From positions 806,001 through 870,000 of the forward strand of contig OZ025793.1 in NCBI GenBank assembly GCA_964019425.1: a stretch of DNA of 64,000 nt. The letters are read 5' to 3'. The position numbers were made by a program, and so were the translations under genes. This stretch comes from Flectonema sp. DT1601. Its lineage: Eukaryota > Euglenozoa > Diplonemea > Diplonemida > Diplonemidae. Positions within the stretch are counted from its first letter, which is position 1. Every line of letters starts with the position of its first letter. Shown piece by piece: positions 1 to 9,551 of this stretch. The notes under the pieces are model-generated. The model ran no database searches, was not told the origin of the DNA, and saw nothing but the letters and a program-made list of their open reading frames with translations.

Positions 1-370
1 CAGTTACTCGCTTCTGTCCCCACGAAACGGGTGAACGCTGGCTGTTTGGACACGTTTCCTGAGTAATGCGAGCGATCTGAACAGGCTCATAGTACTCTAC
101 AATACCTTTGTCACCCTTCGCAATCTCACTATCAGCCCATGCCTTCAATGAGTCGTCGAGTTCTGATTCAACCGCTTCAAAGGTCTCTCCGATTTGACAC
201 AGCCGACCTCCTTGCTGTGAGGACATAATTTTGTCATTCGCTGCACTTCTTTTGATACCGTTTCGGTACTTTACGATGTACTTGCCCTGAACGATATCTC
301 CATCTGCTTGAACTGCCTGAGAGTTCGCTAATGAAAGGACGTATCCAACTAGAAATATCGAAGTCTTCAT
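1..370 (-). CDS. Subtilase, class B, 5' part only (cut by window edge)
   Basis: This is the N-terminal 123 codons of a secreted proteinase K-like serine protease; the rest lies off the left edge. The start at 370 gives a signal peptide (MKTSIFLVGY...) followed by an inhibitor_I9-like propeptide (GKYIVKYRNG). The propeptide normally folds the enzyme and is then removed. Residue 24 is Gly (ADGDIV) and the segment contains YYEPVQI and RITQ, which match the class B copy at 23025-24908; the class A copies have ADEDIV. The catalytic residues are not in the window. Its right-hand neighbour is a class A copy, the same B-A order as at 23025-27332, so this is probably another unit of the tandem array. 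Confidence 0.85.
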   Translation of the reverse strand, partial: MKTSIFLVGYVLSLANSQAVQADGDIVQGKYIVKYRNGIKRSAANDKIMSSQQGGRLCQIGETFEAVESELDDSLKAWADSEIAKGDKGIVEYYEPVQIARITQETCPNSQRSPVSWGQKRVT

Positions 371-1050
371 TTTGAATTCGGGAAACTGAATTATTTAAAT
401 ATATTAACAAAATTACATTCAAAATGAAACACAATACGGAGAAGAGATCACTCGTCGCTCGTCAAACGTAAAAAGCTGCGTCGTCTATACGAAGATTTAT
501 CTACCAGTTAAGGGATCACACAGAGAGTGCAACACACACAAAGGAGGTGAAAAAAAGTCTGTTTTAGCCACCCCTCCATGATAGTTACCAATAATATATA
601 ACAAAGAGAGAGGAAGAAAATTAAATTTTTTTATATGTAGAATCCGTTGTTTGCAAACACCACGGCAACATGAGCAAACAAAAACGTATTGGATGTGTAA
701 CAACACGGTACTGACACACCCGAATATTGCAATAGAGAGAGACAGAGGGAGGGGAAATAGCGCTGAGGGTGGCAACAATTGCACCGCCTCTTCTTTCCAT
801 TTCATCGGCACCACGCCTGTTCAGCTGTCGCATGGGGAGTGTAGTGGGCCATACGGCACCATAAGTTAATATAAATAAAGTGGAAGAAACGAGAGTGGCA
901 GGGAAGAGGAAAGTCAAATTATTTTGAACATGACTAAATGAAAGTACATGTACTTTATAAACATATTATCAACGCGATGAACAACGAAGGAGTTTCCTTT
1001 CTTTTTAAAACGGAAAGAAGCAAAGAAGGAATAAACAAACTGACACCCCA
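371..1050. other. Intergenic: subtilase B upstream and subtilase A 3' flank
   Basis: The segment 371-496 is the upstream region of the partial class B gene. The segment 497-1050 is the 3' flank of the class A gene and recurs almost unchanged at about 9746-10301 and 25030-25586. No conserved coding frame is seen in it. Small open frames here read differently in the class B flanks and are not conserved as protein. Confidence 0.6.
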
Positions 1051-2769
1051 CTAGCACTGACAACCTTCACAGTCGCAACCATATCTGCCTTCAAGGACAC
1101 TACATTGGTAACCACGTGAGACCCAATAGTCACAGCTGCGTCTTGAGCATCCCCTGCTGTTGCGACATCTTCCCGAAGAAACAGGTGCCCGAGTCGGTGG
1201 CGAAGGAGCCGATGAGCAAGAATTGCATCCACTGCAATCACAACGACTTAAACTACCGCAACCATACCCCCTCCCATTCCAGTAGTCACAACTCCTTCCG
1301 TAACAACCACTTGTGTCAGTACATCCACGTGCTGGAGGCGCAGGTCGGGATGGTGGCGACGGAGCATTTCTCCCACAATTCGAACACCCCGTGCAATCAC
1401 AGCGGGTCAAACTGCTGCAACCGTACCCTCTTGAGACCCAGTAGTCGCAACTCCTTCCAAAGCAACCGGTCTGATCAGCACATCCCGAAGGAGGGGACGG
1501 TGGTGTTGGTGGAGATGGCCTGGTTGGTGGAGATGGCGGAGATGGCCTAGTTGGTGGAGATGGCGGGGTCGGTGGTGTCGGTGGAGAGCTTCCATCACAA
1601 GGAATGTTAAGCATCTTATTCGGTGCCCCACGAGGGTCAGAGATAAATCCATTTCCTGCATTACTCAACAACCAGTTTGTCACGTCCCCCGATGACGCTG
1701 AAGGGTTCTGTCCGAGGAATACGGCCATCGCTCCCGCAACGTGCGGAGATGCCATGGAAGTGCCCGATAAAGTCGCAGTCGCCGAATCGCGTGATATCCC
1801 AGCAGACACGATGCTGGACCCAGGAGCGAAGATGTCGGTACAAGACCCAAAGTTGGAAAACGATGATCGAGCATCTCTAGAAGTCATCGAAGCAACAGTC
1901 ACCGCAGAAGGTGCCGAGGCAGGGCTCGATGAGCAGGCGTCTCCGTTTTCGTTACCAGCAGCCACAGCGAAGCTGACCCCAGAGCGAAAAGCTGCTTCGA
2001 CAGCATCATTCGTAGAGCGAGAACGGCCACCACCCAGAGACATGTTCACGAGTGACGGTCTACCGGTGCGACGAGCCTGCTCGACTACCCACTGAATCCC
2101 CCTAATGATACCCGCTGTCGAACCTCCTCCATCATCTCCCAGTACCTTAACTGCGATGACGTTCGCCCGCTTCGCCACTCCGTACGTCTTCCCAGCCACA
2201 GTCCCAGCAACGTGGGTTCCATGGCCTTGGCGGTCTGAATTCGATGAACCACTCACAAAGTTTTCTCCCCAGGTGCACCTTCCTCCATCAAACTCGTCGT
2301 GCGAGCAGCGAATCCCCGTGTCCAGTATGTACGCATCAACTCCCTCGCCCCACCTCGCGTTGTGTAAGTACGTTGACCCAACATCGCTCGCACGCTCAAC
2401 AGTTACTCGCTTCTGTCCCCACGAAACGGGTGAACGCTGGCTGTTTGGACACGTTTGCTGACTAATGCGAACGATCCGAACAGGCTCATAGTACTCTACA
2501 ACACCTTTGTCACCCTTCGCAATCTCACTATCAGCCCATGCCTTCAATGAGTCGTCGAGTTCTGATTCAACCGCTTCAAAGGTCTCTCCGATTTGGCACA
2601 GCCGACCTCCTTGCTGTGAGGACATAATTTTGTCATTCGCTGCACTTCTTTTGATACCGTTTCGGTACTTTACGATGTACTTGCCCTGAACGATATCTTC
2701 ATCTGCTTGAACTGCCTGAGAGTTCGCTAATGAAAGGACGTATCCAACTAGAAATATCGAAGTCTTCAT
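1051..2769 (-). CDS. Secreted proteinase K-like subtilase with three Cys-rich modules (class A, copy 1)
   Basis: This 572-residue S8 serine protease has a signal peptide (about 1-18), an I9-like propeptide (about 25-105) and a catalytic domain (about 115-390). The triad is Asp150 (LDTGI), His183 (GHGTHVAG) and Ser338 (GTSMASPH), with Asn273 as the oxyanion residue. A Pro-rich linker (PPTPPTPP, PTRPSPP) leads to three modules at about 429-465, 482-518 and 533-572. Each module has SCDYW, a GYxC and a CDCxGCxC core, so they are probably disulfide-bonded. The family degrades extracellular or vacuolar protein; the modules may bind a surface or substrate, which is inference. All catalytic residues are present. 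The protein is identical to the copy at 10302-12020, with only scattered silent changes in the DNA. Confidence 0.93.
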   Translation of the reverse strand: MKTSIFLVGYVLSLANSQAVQADEDIVQGKYIVKYRNGIKRSAANDKIMSSQQGGRLCQIGETFEAVESELDDSLKAWADSEIAKGDKGVVEYYEPVRIVRISQQTCPNSQRSPVSWGQKRVTVERASDVGSTYLHNARWGEGVDAYILDTGIRCSHDEFDGGRCTWGENFVSGSSNSDRQGHGTHVAGTVAGKTYGVAKRANVIAVKVLGDDGGGSTAGIIRGIQWVVEQARRTGRPSLVNMSLGGGRSRSTNDAVEAAFRSGVSFAVAAGNENGDACSSSPASAPSAVTVASMTSRDARSSFSNFGSCTDIFAPGSSIVSAGISRDSATATLSGTSMASPHVAGAMAVFLGQNPSASSGDVTNWLLSNAGNGFISDPRGAPNKMLNIPCDGSSPPTPPTPPSPPTRPSPPSPPTRPSPPTPPSPPSGCADQTGCFGRSCDYWVSRGYGCSSLTRCDCTGCSNCGRNAPSPPSRPAPPARGCTDTSGCYGRSCDYWNGRGYGCGSLSRCDCSGCNSCSSAPSPPTRAPVSSGRCRNSRGCSRRSCDYWVSRGYQCSVLEGRYGCDCEGCQC

Positions 2770-3004
2770 TTTGAATTCGGGAAACTGAATTATTTAAATA
2801 TATTAACAAAATTACATTCAAAATGAAACACAATACGGAGAAGAGATCACTTCGCTCGTCAAGCGTAAAAAGCTGCGTCGTCTATCCGAACCGTAATCGG
2901 TACGACAGCAGCAGGAAAAGACAAAAAATGAGATTATCATCAAAGAAGAGTTGTGTAGCTGCGAATTACATGCAATTGAAGTGTAGCCTCCGACCTTATT
3001 ATTA
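2770..3004. other. Intergenic: subtilase A upstream region, then unique sequence
   Basis: The first 60 bases match the upstream region of the other subtilases, including an AG (TAATTCAG on the coding strand) shortly before the start codon that could serve as a splice acceptor. After about 2840 the sequence diverges from the other units up to the edge of the decayed transposon. Confidence 0.5.
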
Positions 3005-4125
3005 CCGTTATTATAAATATAATGGTGTATAAAAAGTCTCCAAATCTCCAAAAAATGGCCAAACCCACCATCTTTATTATATCCAAAGTTTTTTTAGTAC
3101 AATCATTCACAGAAACACTTAGCAAAATTCGGATTCCAGAAAAAAAAAATTTTTTTTTGACCTTTTTTTTTGACTTTGGTACTAAATCATCGACATTTTG
3201 AACTGGTTAAAGTTCTCAGGCTGGTCTTGTGTACCAACCTGGTGGGGGATTGATAACTAATGTTGAAGTTGCTTCCAGATATATATCAAGACAACATATC
3301 CAAATAACGTTGTTGGTAGCTGGTTGTACACCAGTCTTAAAGAATAATGTCAAAATTCCTAAAAGCAGCAAGGAGTGCAGCTTTGGTAGTGCTGGTGATG
3401 CAGTCTAGACGAGGCCAACGACAACTATCGAGGAAACGATATCCCCAATGCCTCCAATCATTCGCTTTACCTGGCGTAACTCCTTTTATGGTTCCAGCTA
3501 TCCTGAGGGAAACTTCGGAGTGAACCAGCTACTAGATGGTTCGATGGGTCTTTCGCCCCTATACCCAGCTTTGACGAGCGATTTGCACGTCAACACCGCA
3601 ACGGACCTCCACCAGGAGTTCCCGAGGTATGAGGTGCGGTATTAAGAAACATGAACTAATGTTCACAACTACAGACTTCAGGAGCTCGGGTGGATTTGCA
3701 GGATTGACAATACCTGCTTTTATAAAACCAGCCATGATAGTATTTTTCATAATGCTATCAAGGGCTGTCACTATCCAGCCAATTTGCGTCCCTCGAATGT
3801 TCTCATCCATTTTGATATAGGTTCGGATTCAGGAGCTCCTTTTGGACCCTTCCCTTTCGCAACGCGCTTTAAAGTTTCGATCAGCTTTTTGATTTGATTT
3901 TTTCAACTTTTCCTCCCGCTTGCGCATCTGCTCTGTCAGCCACTCTCCAAAGAAAGCTTGGTGCTTCTTTGAAGTTGGCCATGACAGTTAGATCCAGCGG
4001 CCGGAGATGAGAAGTCCATCCGCCTTGCACCAGTATAACCGTAATATTGGCTTCTTCAAATCGACGAAGGACTTCCTCAGCTATCTGTCCCCTAAACTGG
4101 TCATATACTGCGAGGCCAGCCATGA
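3005..4125 (-). mobile_element. Decayed pogo-like transposon, copy A (3' half)
   Basis: The left end (ATGGTGTATAAAAAGTCTCC and following sequence) matches the left end of the intact element at 5109. From about 3690 to 4125 the minus strand encodes the C-terminal half of the same transposase (VYDQFRGQ, GGWTSHLRPLDLTVMANFK) with frame disruptions. The N-terminal half and right end are missing. An LSU rRNA fragment sits at 3437-3600 in place of element sequence. The family is IS630/Tc1/mariner-type, pogo/Tigger branch. The copy is non-functional. Confidence 0.8.
3437..3600 (-). rRNA. LSU (28S) rRNA fragment inside a transposon copy
   Basis: The minus strand reads the conserved LSU core around GGGTATAGGGGCGAAAGAC, ATCTAGTAGCTGGTT, CCGAAGTTTCCCTCAGGATA and GGTAAAGCGAATGATT. 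The same ~165 bases occur with one or two differences on the plus strand at about 59568-59735. It is about 5% of an LSU gene, flanked on both sides by transposon sequence, so it is a pseudogene fragment. The intact element has unrelated sequence at the equivalent place. Confidence 0.85.
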
Positions 4126-4126
4126 G

Positions 4127-4193
4127 ATCTACTCTTTGATGTCTGCTGTTGACACTTCAGACGGTGGTGTCCAATCAGTAGATTTAATTGCAG
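4127..4193 (+). repeat. Short fragment of the repeat found upstream of the 570-residue ORF
   Basis: About 67 bases (ATGAGATCTACTCTTTG ... CAATCAGTAGATTTA) match, in opposite orientation, the segment 29585-29657 that lies just upstream of the long ORF at 27753-29465. It separates the two decayed pogo-like copies and may be the 5' end of another copy of that element. Confidence 0.6.
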
Positions 4194-4275
4194 TATTTGT
4201 TTCGTGTTATTTGTTTTTTATAAATTTGTTAATTGTCGGCACCCGTCGCTCGCCAGATGGGTCAGAAACAAAATA

Positions 4276-5045
4276 CTGTAATTATAAATATCACGGTGTA
4301 TAAAAAATTTGAAGTATAAACAACTTTGGATATAAAAAAGATGGTGGATTCTCGGGAAAAAAACTTGGTGGATTTTTATAAAAAAGTATGAAAGTACACA
4401 TTTTGACTGTAAAATGGTAGTTTTTGAGTATGAAATTTTTCACACTATGCACAATTTTTTGAAAAAACGGGATGCTTTTGAGCCCCTGAGCAAGGTGGAG
4501 CTGGGTTTGATAAAGAAAGAGCAGCGGGTAAAAGAGCACAAACGTCTCGCTGCTATGAGAAGTGGTTAAGGGAGGAGTTGCTTAACCTCTGCCACCAATG
4601 TGTCAAGGGCGATTGCATACTTCAACACGGACCATAAGAAGAGATCAACAGTGCAGGCAGGGCAATGAAGCTCTTTATTGAGGAACAAAAAGAGGAAGGC
4701 AAAGGGAGAACCACTAGAAGGGCAGGTGAAATCTGGGAGACCAACCATCTTAACCACTGATGAGGAAGCGGGTGCTCGATTTAATTGAGAATATCTGTGC
4801 CTTATGGTGGCTGTGTGTTTGCTTCTCTGGTTTCAAGCACAGGTGATACGCCGGAACGCGTGGATTCCGGTTCCCTACAAGCAACATGAACCTACAAGTT
4901 CCTGGAACGGAAGGGTCTTGGAACCACTGCGAAAGTAGCGCCTGAAGCAGAACTCCTATCAGCTCGGTCAAGGTTTCTGGAGCAATAGTCCCATACTTTA
5001 TTAAAAAACGCCAGGAGCTGGGACTCCAATCGGATCACCCTACCT
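4276..5045 (+). mobile_element. Decayed pogo-like transposon, copy B (5' half)
   Basis: A terminal sequence starting CTGTAATTATAAATATCACG next to TA (4274-4275) matches the right end of the intact element. The plus strand at about 4456-5040 encodes the N-terminal half of the transposase (FEPLSKVELGLI, KSGRPTILTTDEEAG) with several stops and frame changes. It lacks the catalytic half and the other end. Its orientation is opposite to copy A and to the intact element. Confidence 0.78.
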
Positions 5046-5108
5046 CCGTGTGTAGATATTTAAACTTCGAGAAAACAGAAAAAGAGTAAACTAAATTGCA
5101 ATAATATA

Positions 5109-7429
5109 CTGTAACCGTAAATAACATGGTGTATAAAAAGTCTCCAAATCGCCAAAAAATGGCCAAATCCACCATCTTTATTCTAAAGTTTTTTTAGCAA
5201 TTATTCACAAAAAACACTTAGCAAAATTCGGATTCCAGAAGAAAAAAAAAATTTGACCTTTTTTTTTTGACTTGCCCAGAAAAGGACAACATATCCACAA
5301 ATAACGTTGTTGGTAGCTGGTTGCACACCAGTCTTAATAAATGAGATGTCAAAACTACTAAAAGCAAAACGGAGTGCAGCTTTGGTAGTGCTGGTGATGC
5401 AGTCTAGACGAGGATCAACTACAACTAAGGAGTTCCCTTCCCCAATAGTTGTAACAGCCAGTAGCCAGTGTGACCCACCGAGGTATGAGGTGCGGTATTA
5501 AGAAACATGAACTCATGTTCACAACTACGGACTTCAGGAGGGCAAGCCAGGTCTAGAGGAAAGCAACCACGGAACCTAATAGGCTCCCTGTTACACATGA
5601 ACTTGAATACGTAAGAGAGATCACTTTCTGAGCAGCGTGTTCGCTGAAGCATTGGGTGTAGGAAAAGACTTAACTTCTGTAACAGTTGGCAATTCAAGCT
5701 TTGGGTTCTTCACAGGTGGCACAATATCATCAAGCTGTTTCTTGCACTTCCCCGTCGGGGTGGTAACTCTGATGAATTCGTCGTCTTCTTCGTTCTAATA
5801 TTCGAACAGGAGCTCGGGTGGATTTACAGTATTGACAATACCTGCTTTTATAAAACCAGCTGTGATACTATTTTTCGTAATGCTATCAAGGGCTGTTACT
5901 ATCCACTCAATTTGCGGCCCTCGAATGTTCTTCGTTTTTGTGAGCTCCTGCATCCACTTTGACATGGGTTCAGATTCAGCAACCTCTTTTGGATCCTTCC
6001 CTTTCGCAGCGCGCTTAGCGTTTCTATCAGCTTTTTGATTTGATTTTTTTAATTTTTCCTCCCGCTTGCGCGTCTGCTCTGTCAGCCACTCTCTAAAGGA
6101 AAGCTTGATGCTTCTTTTGAAGTTGGCCATGACAGTTAGATCCAGCGGCCGGAGATGAGAAGTCCATCCGCCTGGCACTAGTACAACCGTGATATTTGCT
6201 TCTTCAAAGCTACGAAGGACCTCCTCAGTTATCTGCCCCCTAAACTGGTCATATACTGCGAGGCCAGGGTGATCCGATTCAAGTCCCAGCTCCTGGCGTT
6301 TTTTAATAAAGTATGGGACTATTGCCTTCTGAAAGTACTCAATGGTTGTTGTTTCGTTTGCCCACCCTCTTGGATTACTGGTTAACAGCACATCATTTCG
6401 GTGTTCGAGACAAGGGTGGCTGTGTGGAGTCGATCTAGCCGTCTTTCCCTTATAGATGACCTGCATAGGGAGCATGTCCCCTGTCATCGAGCAGCCCAGT
6501 ACTACGCTGACGCCCCGCTTATCATCGGTGAATGATATCGGCACCGACTTAGCACCTTTGGGATTGAAGGTGCACTTGCTTGATGGAAGCATCAGGCACT
6601 GGGTGTGGTCAAAGTTAATGACCATGCTGTCAGGAATTGCACCATGTATTCGAGCACTGGAGATGCATTCCAGAAACCTTGATCGAGCTGATGTAAGTTC
6701 TGCTTCAGGCACTACTTTCGCAGTGGTTCCACGACGGTGTGTCCAACCCTTCCGTTCCAGGAACTTGTAGGCCCATACTTCTTGTAGGGAACTAGAATCC
6801 ACGCGTTCCGGTGTATCACTTGCAAGCACTATCCCCCTTGCTGTGCTTGAAACCAGAGAAACAAACACACAGCCACCATAAGCACGGATATTCTCAATTA
6901 AATCGAGCACCCTTGCTTCCTCATCAGTGGTTAAGATGGTGGGTCTCCCAGATTTTACCTGCCCTTCTTTTAGTGGTTCTCCCTTCGTCTTCTTCTGTTC
7001 CTCAATAAAGAGCTTCATTGCCCTGCCTACCGTGCCAACTGTTAATCTCTTCTTATGGTCCTTGTTGAAGAAGGCAATCGCCTTTGACACATTGGTGGCA
7101 GAGTTCACCATCTCACCGATGTTAAGCAACTCCTCCCTTGACCACTTCCCATAACAGCGAGAAGTTGGTTGCTCTTTCACCCGCTGCTTTTGCCTTATCA
7201 AATCCAGCTCCACCTTGCTCACCGACGTCTTCAGGGGCTCAAAAGGCTCCCGTTTTTTCAAATTTGTGCATAGTGTGATTGCCTACAGAAAAATTTCATA
7301 CTCAAAAAACTACCATTCTACAGTCAAAATGTGTACTTTCATACTTTTTTATAAAATTCCACCATCTTTTTTATATCCAAAGTTGTTATACTCCAATTTT
7401 TTTATACACCATGTTATTTACTGTTACAG
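5109..7429 (-). mobile_element. Pogo-like DNA transposon, apparently complete (2321 bp)
   Basis: Terminal inverted repeats begin CTGTAACCGTAAATAACATG at 5109 and, on the other strand, CTGTAACAGTAAATAACATG at 7429. TA dinucleotides flank both ends (5107-5108 and 7430-7431), the target-site duplication of IS630/Tc1/mariner elements. The flanks join seamlessly in the empty paralogous site at 29701-29760. One long transposase ORF lies inside. A segment of about 580 bp (5130-5790) between the left end and the transposase stop carries no clear gene. Confidence 0.93.
5795..7261 (-). CDS. Pogo/Tigger-like DDE transposase
   Basis: This 488-residue protein would cut and paste the element that carries it. 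The N-terminal third has helix-turn-helix-like segments (KAIAFFNKDHKKRLTVGTVG; KSGRPTILTTDEEARVLDLI). The catalytic core shows the expected acidic positions in order: VINFDHTQ (first Asp), VYDQFRGQ (second) and the conserved HLRPLDLTVMANFK block where pogo/Tigger relatives have LQPLD. A Lys/Arg-rich tail follows (KREEKLKKSNQKADRN). The frame is uninterrupted, unlike the two decayed copies to its left, so this is the youngest copy here. Assignment to the pogo branch rests on motif order; the exact subfamily is uncertain. Confidence 0.88.
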   Translation of the reverse strand: MKKREPFEPLKTSVSKVELDLIRQKQRVKEQPTSRCYGKWSREELLNIGEMVNSATNVSKAIAFFNKDHKKRLTVGTVGRAMKLFIEEQKKTKGEPLKEGQVKSGRPTILTTDEEARVLDLIENIRAYGGCVFVSLVSSTARGIVLASDTPERVDSSSLQEVWAYKFLERKGWTHRRGTTAKVVPEAELTSARSRFLECISSARIHGAIPDSMVINFDHTQCLMLPSSKCTFNPKGAKSVPISFTDDKRGVSVVLGCSMTGDMLPMQVIYKGKTARSTPHSHPCLEHRNDVLLTSNPRGWANETTTIEYFQKAIVPYFIKKRQELGLESDHPGLAVYDQFRGQITEEVLRSFEEANITVVLVPGGWTSHLRPLDLTVMANFKRSIKLSFREWLTEQTRKREEKLKKSNQKADRNAKRAAKGKDPKEVAESEPMSKWMQELTKTKNIRGPQIEWIVTALDSITKNSITAGFIKAGIVNTVNPPELLFEY

Positions 7430-7431
7430 TA

Positions 7432-7791
7432 GTATTTTTTTACTTGTGAGTTATTTCAATTCCATCACCGAACGTAAACTGCGACAAAAAAGAAAAAGAA
7501 TAAACCAAATTGATAAAGACAAGACTACCTTCTTCATTGCTTTAAATCCTGGGAAGTTAAATTGAACATAAGCGGGTCGTGTTTGTCAAAACCAAATCAA
7601 AAGCGAACGCACAAGAAAAAGTACAACAATTGCAGAACAGAGGAAGACAACAACAAGTAACTATAAGCGGAATACCGAAGTACACCACGGCAGTTCAGAA
7701 TTAAACAGAGAACTTAACAAAGAATACAAGTTTTCTTTTTTTCTTTTTCTTTTTTTTTTTTGGATATTTTTCTTTTGTGTTTTATTTTTAT

Positions 7792-7822
<31 letters not shown>

Positions 7823-8003
7823 AATTAACTAACGACACAAATACATCAACCCAGTGCGGTGAACAGGGACAAGGCACAGCTAACTTGTTCACAATGACAA
7901 GTTCTTACACATGCCGACTCCTCTCCTTTCCTCTCTCCTTTCTTCTCCTCTCCATTACATTCAGGACATAGCTTAACCACATGAATAGCAGTCAATCAAT
8001 AGC
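7432..8003. other. Intergenic: 3' flank of the alanine-rich gene (copy 1)
   Basis: This flank recurs at about 20242-20765 and 29790-30272. It contains a pyrimidine-rich stretch and a T run of about 24 at 7798-7822 whose length differs slightly among copies. No coding frame is conserved. Confidence 0.6.
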
Positions 8004-9551
8004 TCAGTAGTATCTGGATGGTGATCCCAAAGCAGCCAACTTGGCGTCGAGAATTGGACTTCCGGATCCGATGCTTCTCAACGGAGATCCAGCTCCAACA
8101 GCAGCGAGAGGAGACAACGGGTCGACAAGTGCAACAGTATGTCTTGGGCTTGCACTGTGAACAGCTCTCGTCAGCGAAGCAGCACGTGCAACGTCTCCGG
8201 CCCTCGCAGCATCCAACCCGGCGAGTCTCGCAGACGCGTGTGCCCCAGCCTCAACTCCCGTCGCGGCAACCTCCCTCGCCCCGGCAGCTGCAAGTGCTCC
8301 ATGCTCCTGTGCGTGTCTCACTCTCTCGATCGAAGCATGAGTCACGGCCGCTCCGTGTGCCCCGCGGGCAGCAACTTCGTTCGCAGACGCGTGTGCGTAG
8401 GTCGCATGTGCTCCCTCCAACATCCTTCCGCTTCTTCTGAGAGATCCGTGCGCTTCTGCAACATTTCCGTGTGCCGCCGCTTCCTCCACTCCACGCGCAG
8501 CCAACTCAGCTCTCGCAGCCGCAGCATCCCTCGCCGCCACTGAAGCACCCGCCACCGCAACCTGCGCATCCCTGTCCGCCAAAGCGAGTCTCGACGAAGC
8601 ATTCGTTGCCCCGGCGTGCTCAGCCGCAGCCCTTCTCGCAGCCGCATCCGCCTCAGCAGCAGTCGCCCCGTGGTGCAAGGCACGGGCCCTCGCCTGCTGC
8701 TCAACAGCCGCCGCTTCCGCTCTCGACTGTGCCGCAGCAACACGGGCAGCGTCCGCTTCTCTACCAGCAACAGCCAACGCCGTGGTCGCCGCACGTTCCG
8801 CAGCAGCAGCTTCCCGTGCCGCCGCCGCAGCCGCCGCCGCAGCCGCAGCAGCCTCAGCCCTTCTCGCCTCAGCCATCGCGGCCTGTGCCTCGATTCCAGC
8901 AGCCCTGTCTCTCGACAACGCAGCCGCAGTCGTCGCTTCCTGTGCGAGTGCCGCCGCAGCCCTCTCCCCGGCCCTCGCGTTCGCAGCATCCGCCCCGGCC
9001 GCAGTCGCTCTCGCCGCAGCCACGTTTGCCTCAACTGACCTTCCGTTTCTCACAGCTCCCAGTTGAGCCGCAGTCGCCGTCGCCGACGCGCTGTGCAAGT
9101 CACGATCCGCAGCCCTTCTCCCCGCAAGGTCCCTGTCCAGTGCCTTCGCTCCCAGAACTCCCTCCGCTGCAGCAAGGTGTGCCTGGTTTCTCTGGAACTC
9201 AACTCCCCTCACCGAAACTTCTGATCCCGCGGCGGTCGCCGCAATCGCAGATGACTGGTGGGCAACAGCAGCAGCTCCCTCCCTCATCGAAGCGTCAGCA
9301 GCAAGTCTTCCCTGCAGAGCGGTTCTTCCCGATTGCGCAATCGCTCCCGCTCTGGCATGGCTCGCGTTCATCGAAGCCGCCGCAGCCGACGACGACATCA
9401 AACCAGCCCTCGCCGATGCTTCGATCGATCCGGCGCGGGCAGCAGCTTCTCCGACAGCGTAGGTGTGTCCCACAGCGGCGTGCACAGGATCATCAACGAT
9501 TACCGCTCTTGGGCTCAGGCTGGCAGCGAGACGAGGAGACAAGTAGGCCAT
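8004..9551 (-). CDS. Alanine-rich helical protein, copy 1
   Basis: I do not recognise this 515-residue protein. Alanine dominates from about residue 40 to 465 with interspersed Arg, Glu, Asp, His and Gly, including a run of 11 Ala near residue 240. Few large hydrophobic residues are present, so a long single helix or a fibrous structural protein is more likely than an enzyme; this is inference. The ends differ and resemble each other: SPR and DDP motifs at the N-terminus (LSPRLAASLSPR) and SPxx repeats at the C-terminus (VDPLSPL, GSPLRS, GSPSRYY), possible phosphorylation sites. There is no signal peptide or membrane segment. The gene is far richer in G+C than its neighbours, which also leaves long antisense frames open. 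It precedes a subtilase in every unit. Confidence 0.8.
   Translation of the reverse strand: MAYLSPRLAASLSPRAVIVDDPVHAAVGHTYAVGEAAARAGSIEASARAGLMSSSAAAASMNASHARAGAIAQSGRTALQGRLAADASMREGAAAVAHQSSAIAATAAGSEVSVRGVEFQRNQAHLAAAEGVLGAKALDRDLAGRRAADRDLHSASATATAAQLGAVRNGRSVEANVAAARATAAGADAANARAGERAAAALAQEATTAAALSRDRAAGIEAQAAMAEARRAEAAAAAAAAAAAAREAAAAERAATTALAVAGREADAARVAAAQSRAEAAAVEQQARARALHHGATAAEADAAARRAAAEHAGATNASSRLALADRDAQVAVAGASVAARDAAAARAELAARGVEEAAAHGNVAEAHGSLRRSGRMLEGAHATYAHASANEVAARGAHGAAVTHASIERVRHAQEHGALAAAGAREVAATGVEAGAHASARLAGLDAARAGDVARAASLTRAVHSASPRHTVALVDPLSPLAAVGAGSPLRSIGSGSPILDAKLAALGSPSRYY

Larger units (their letters stand above)
1..2830. repeat. Array unit 0: subtilase B (partial) + subtilase A
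   Basis: This segment repeats the B-A gene order of 23025-27400. It includes the B upstream region (371-496), the A 3' flank (497-1050), a class A gene and the A upstream region. Identity to the other units is lost soon after 2820, before the transposon cluster. No alanine-rich gene is visible in this unit; it may lie to the left of the window. Confidence 0.8.

Noticed and set aside
497-917. Small open frames in the subtilase 3' flank repeated in each unit
   Set aside because: They read differently in class A and class B flanks and show no protein-level conservation.
3448-3645. Peptide starting MPPIIRFTWRNSFYG, and its twin at 59536-59724
   Set aside because: This is the well-known spurious translation opposite conserved LSU rRNA.
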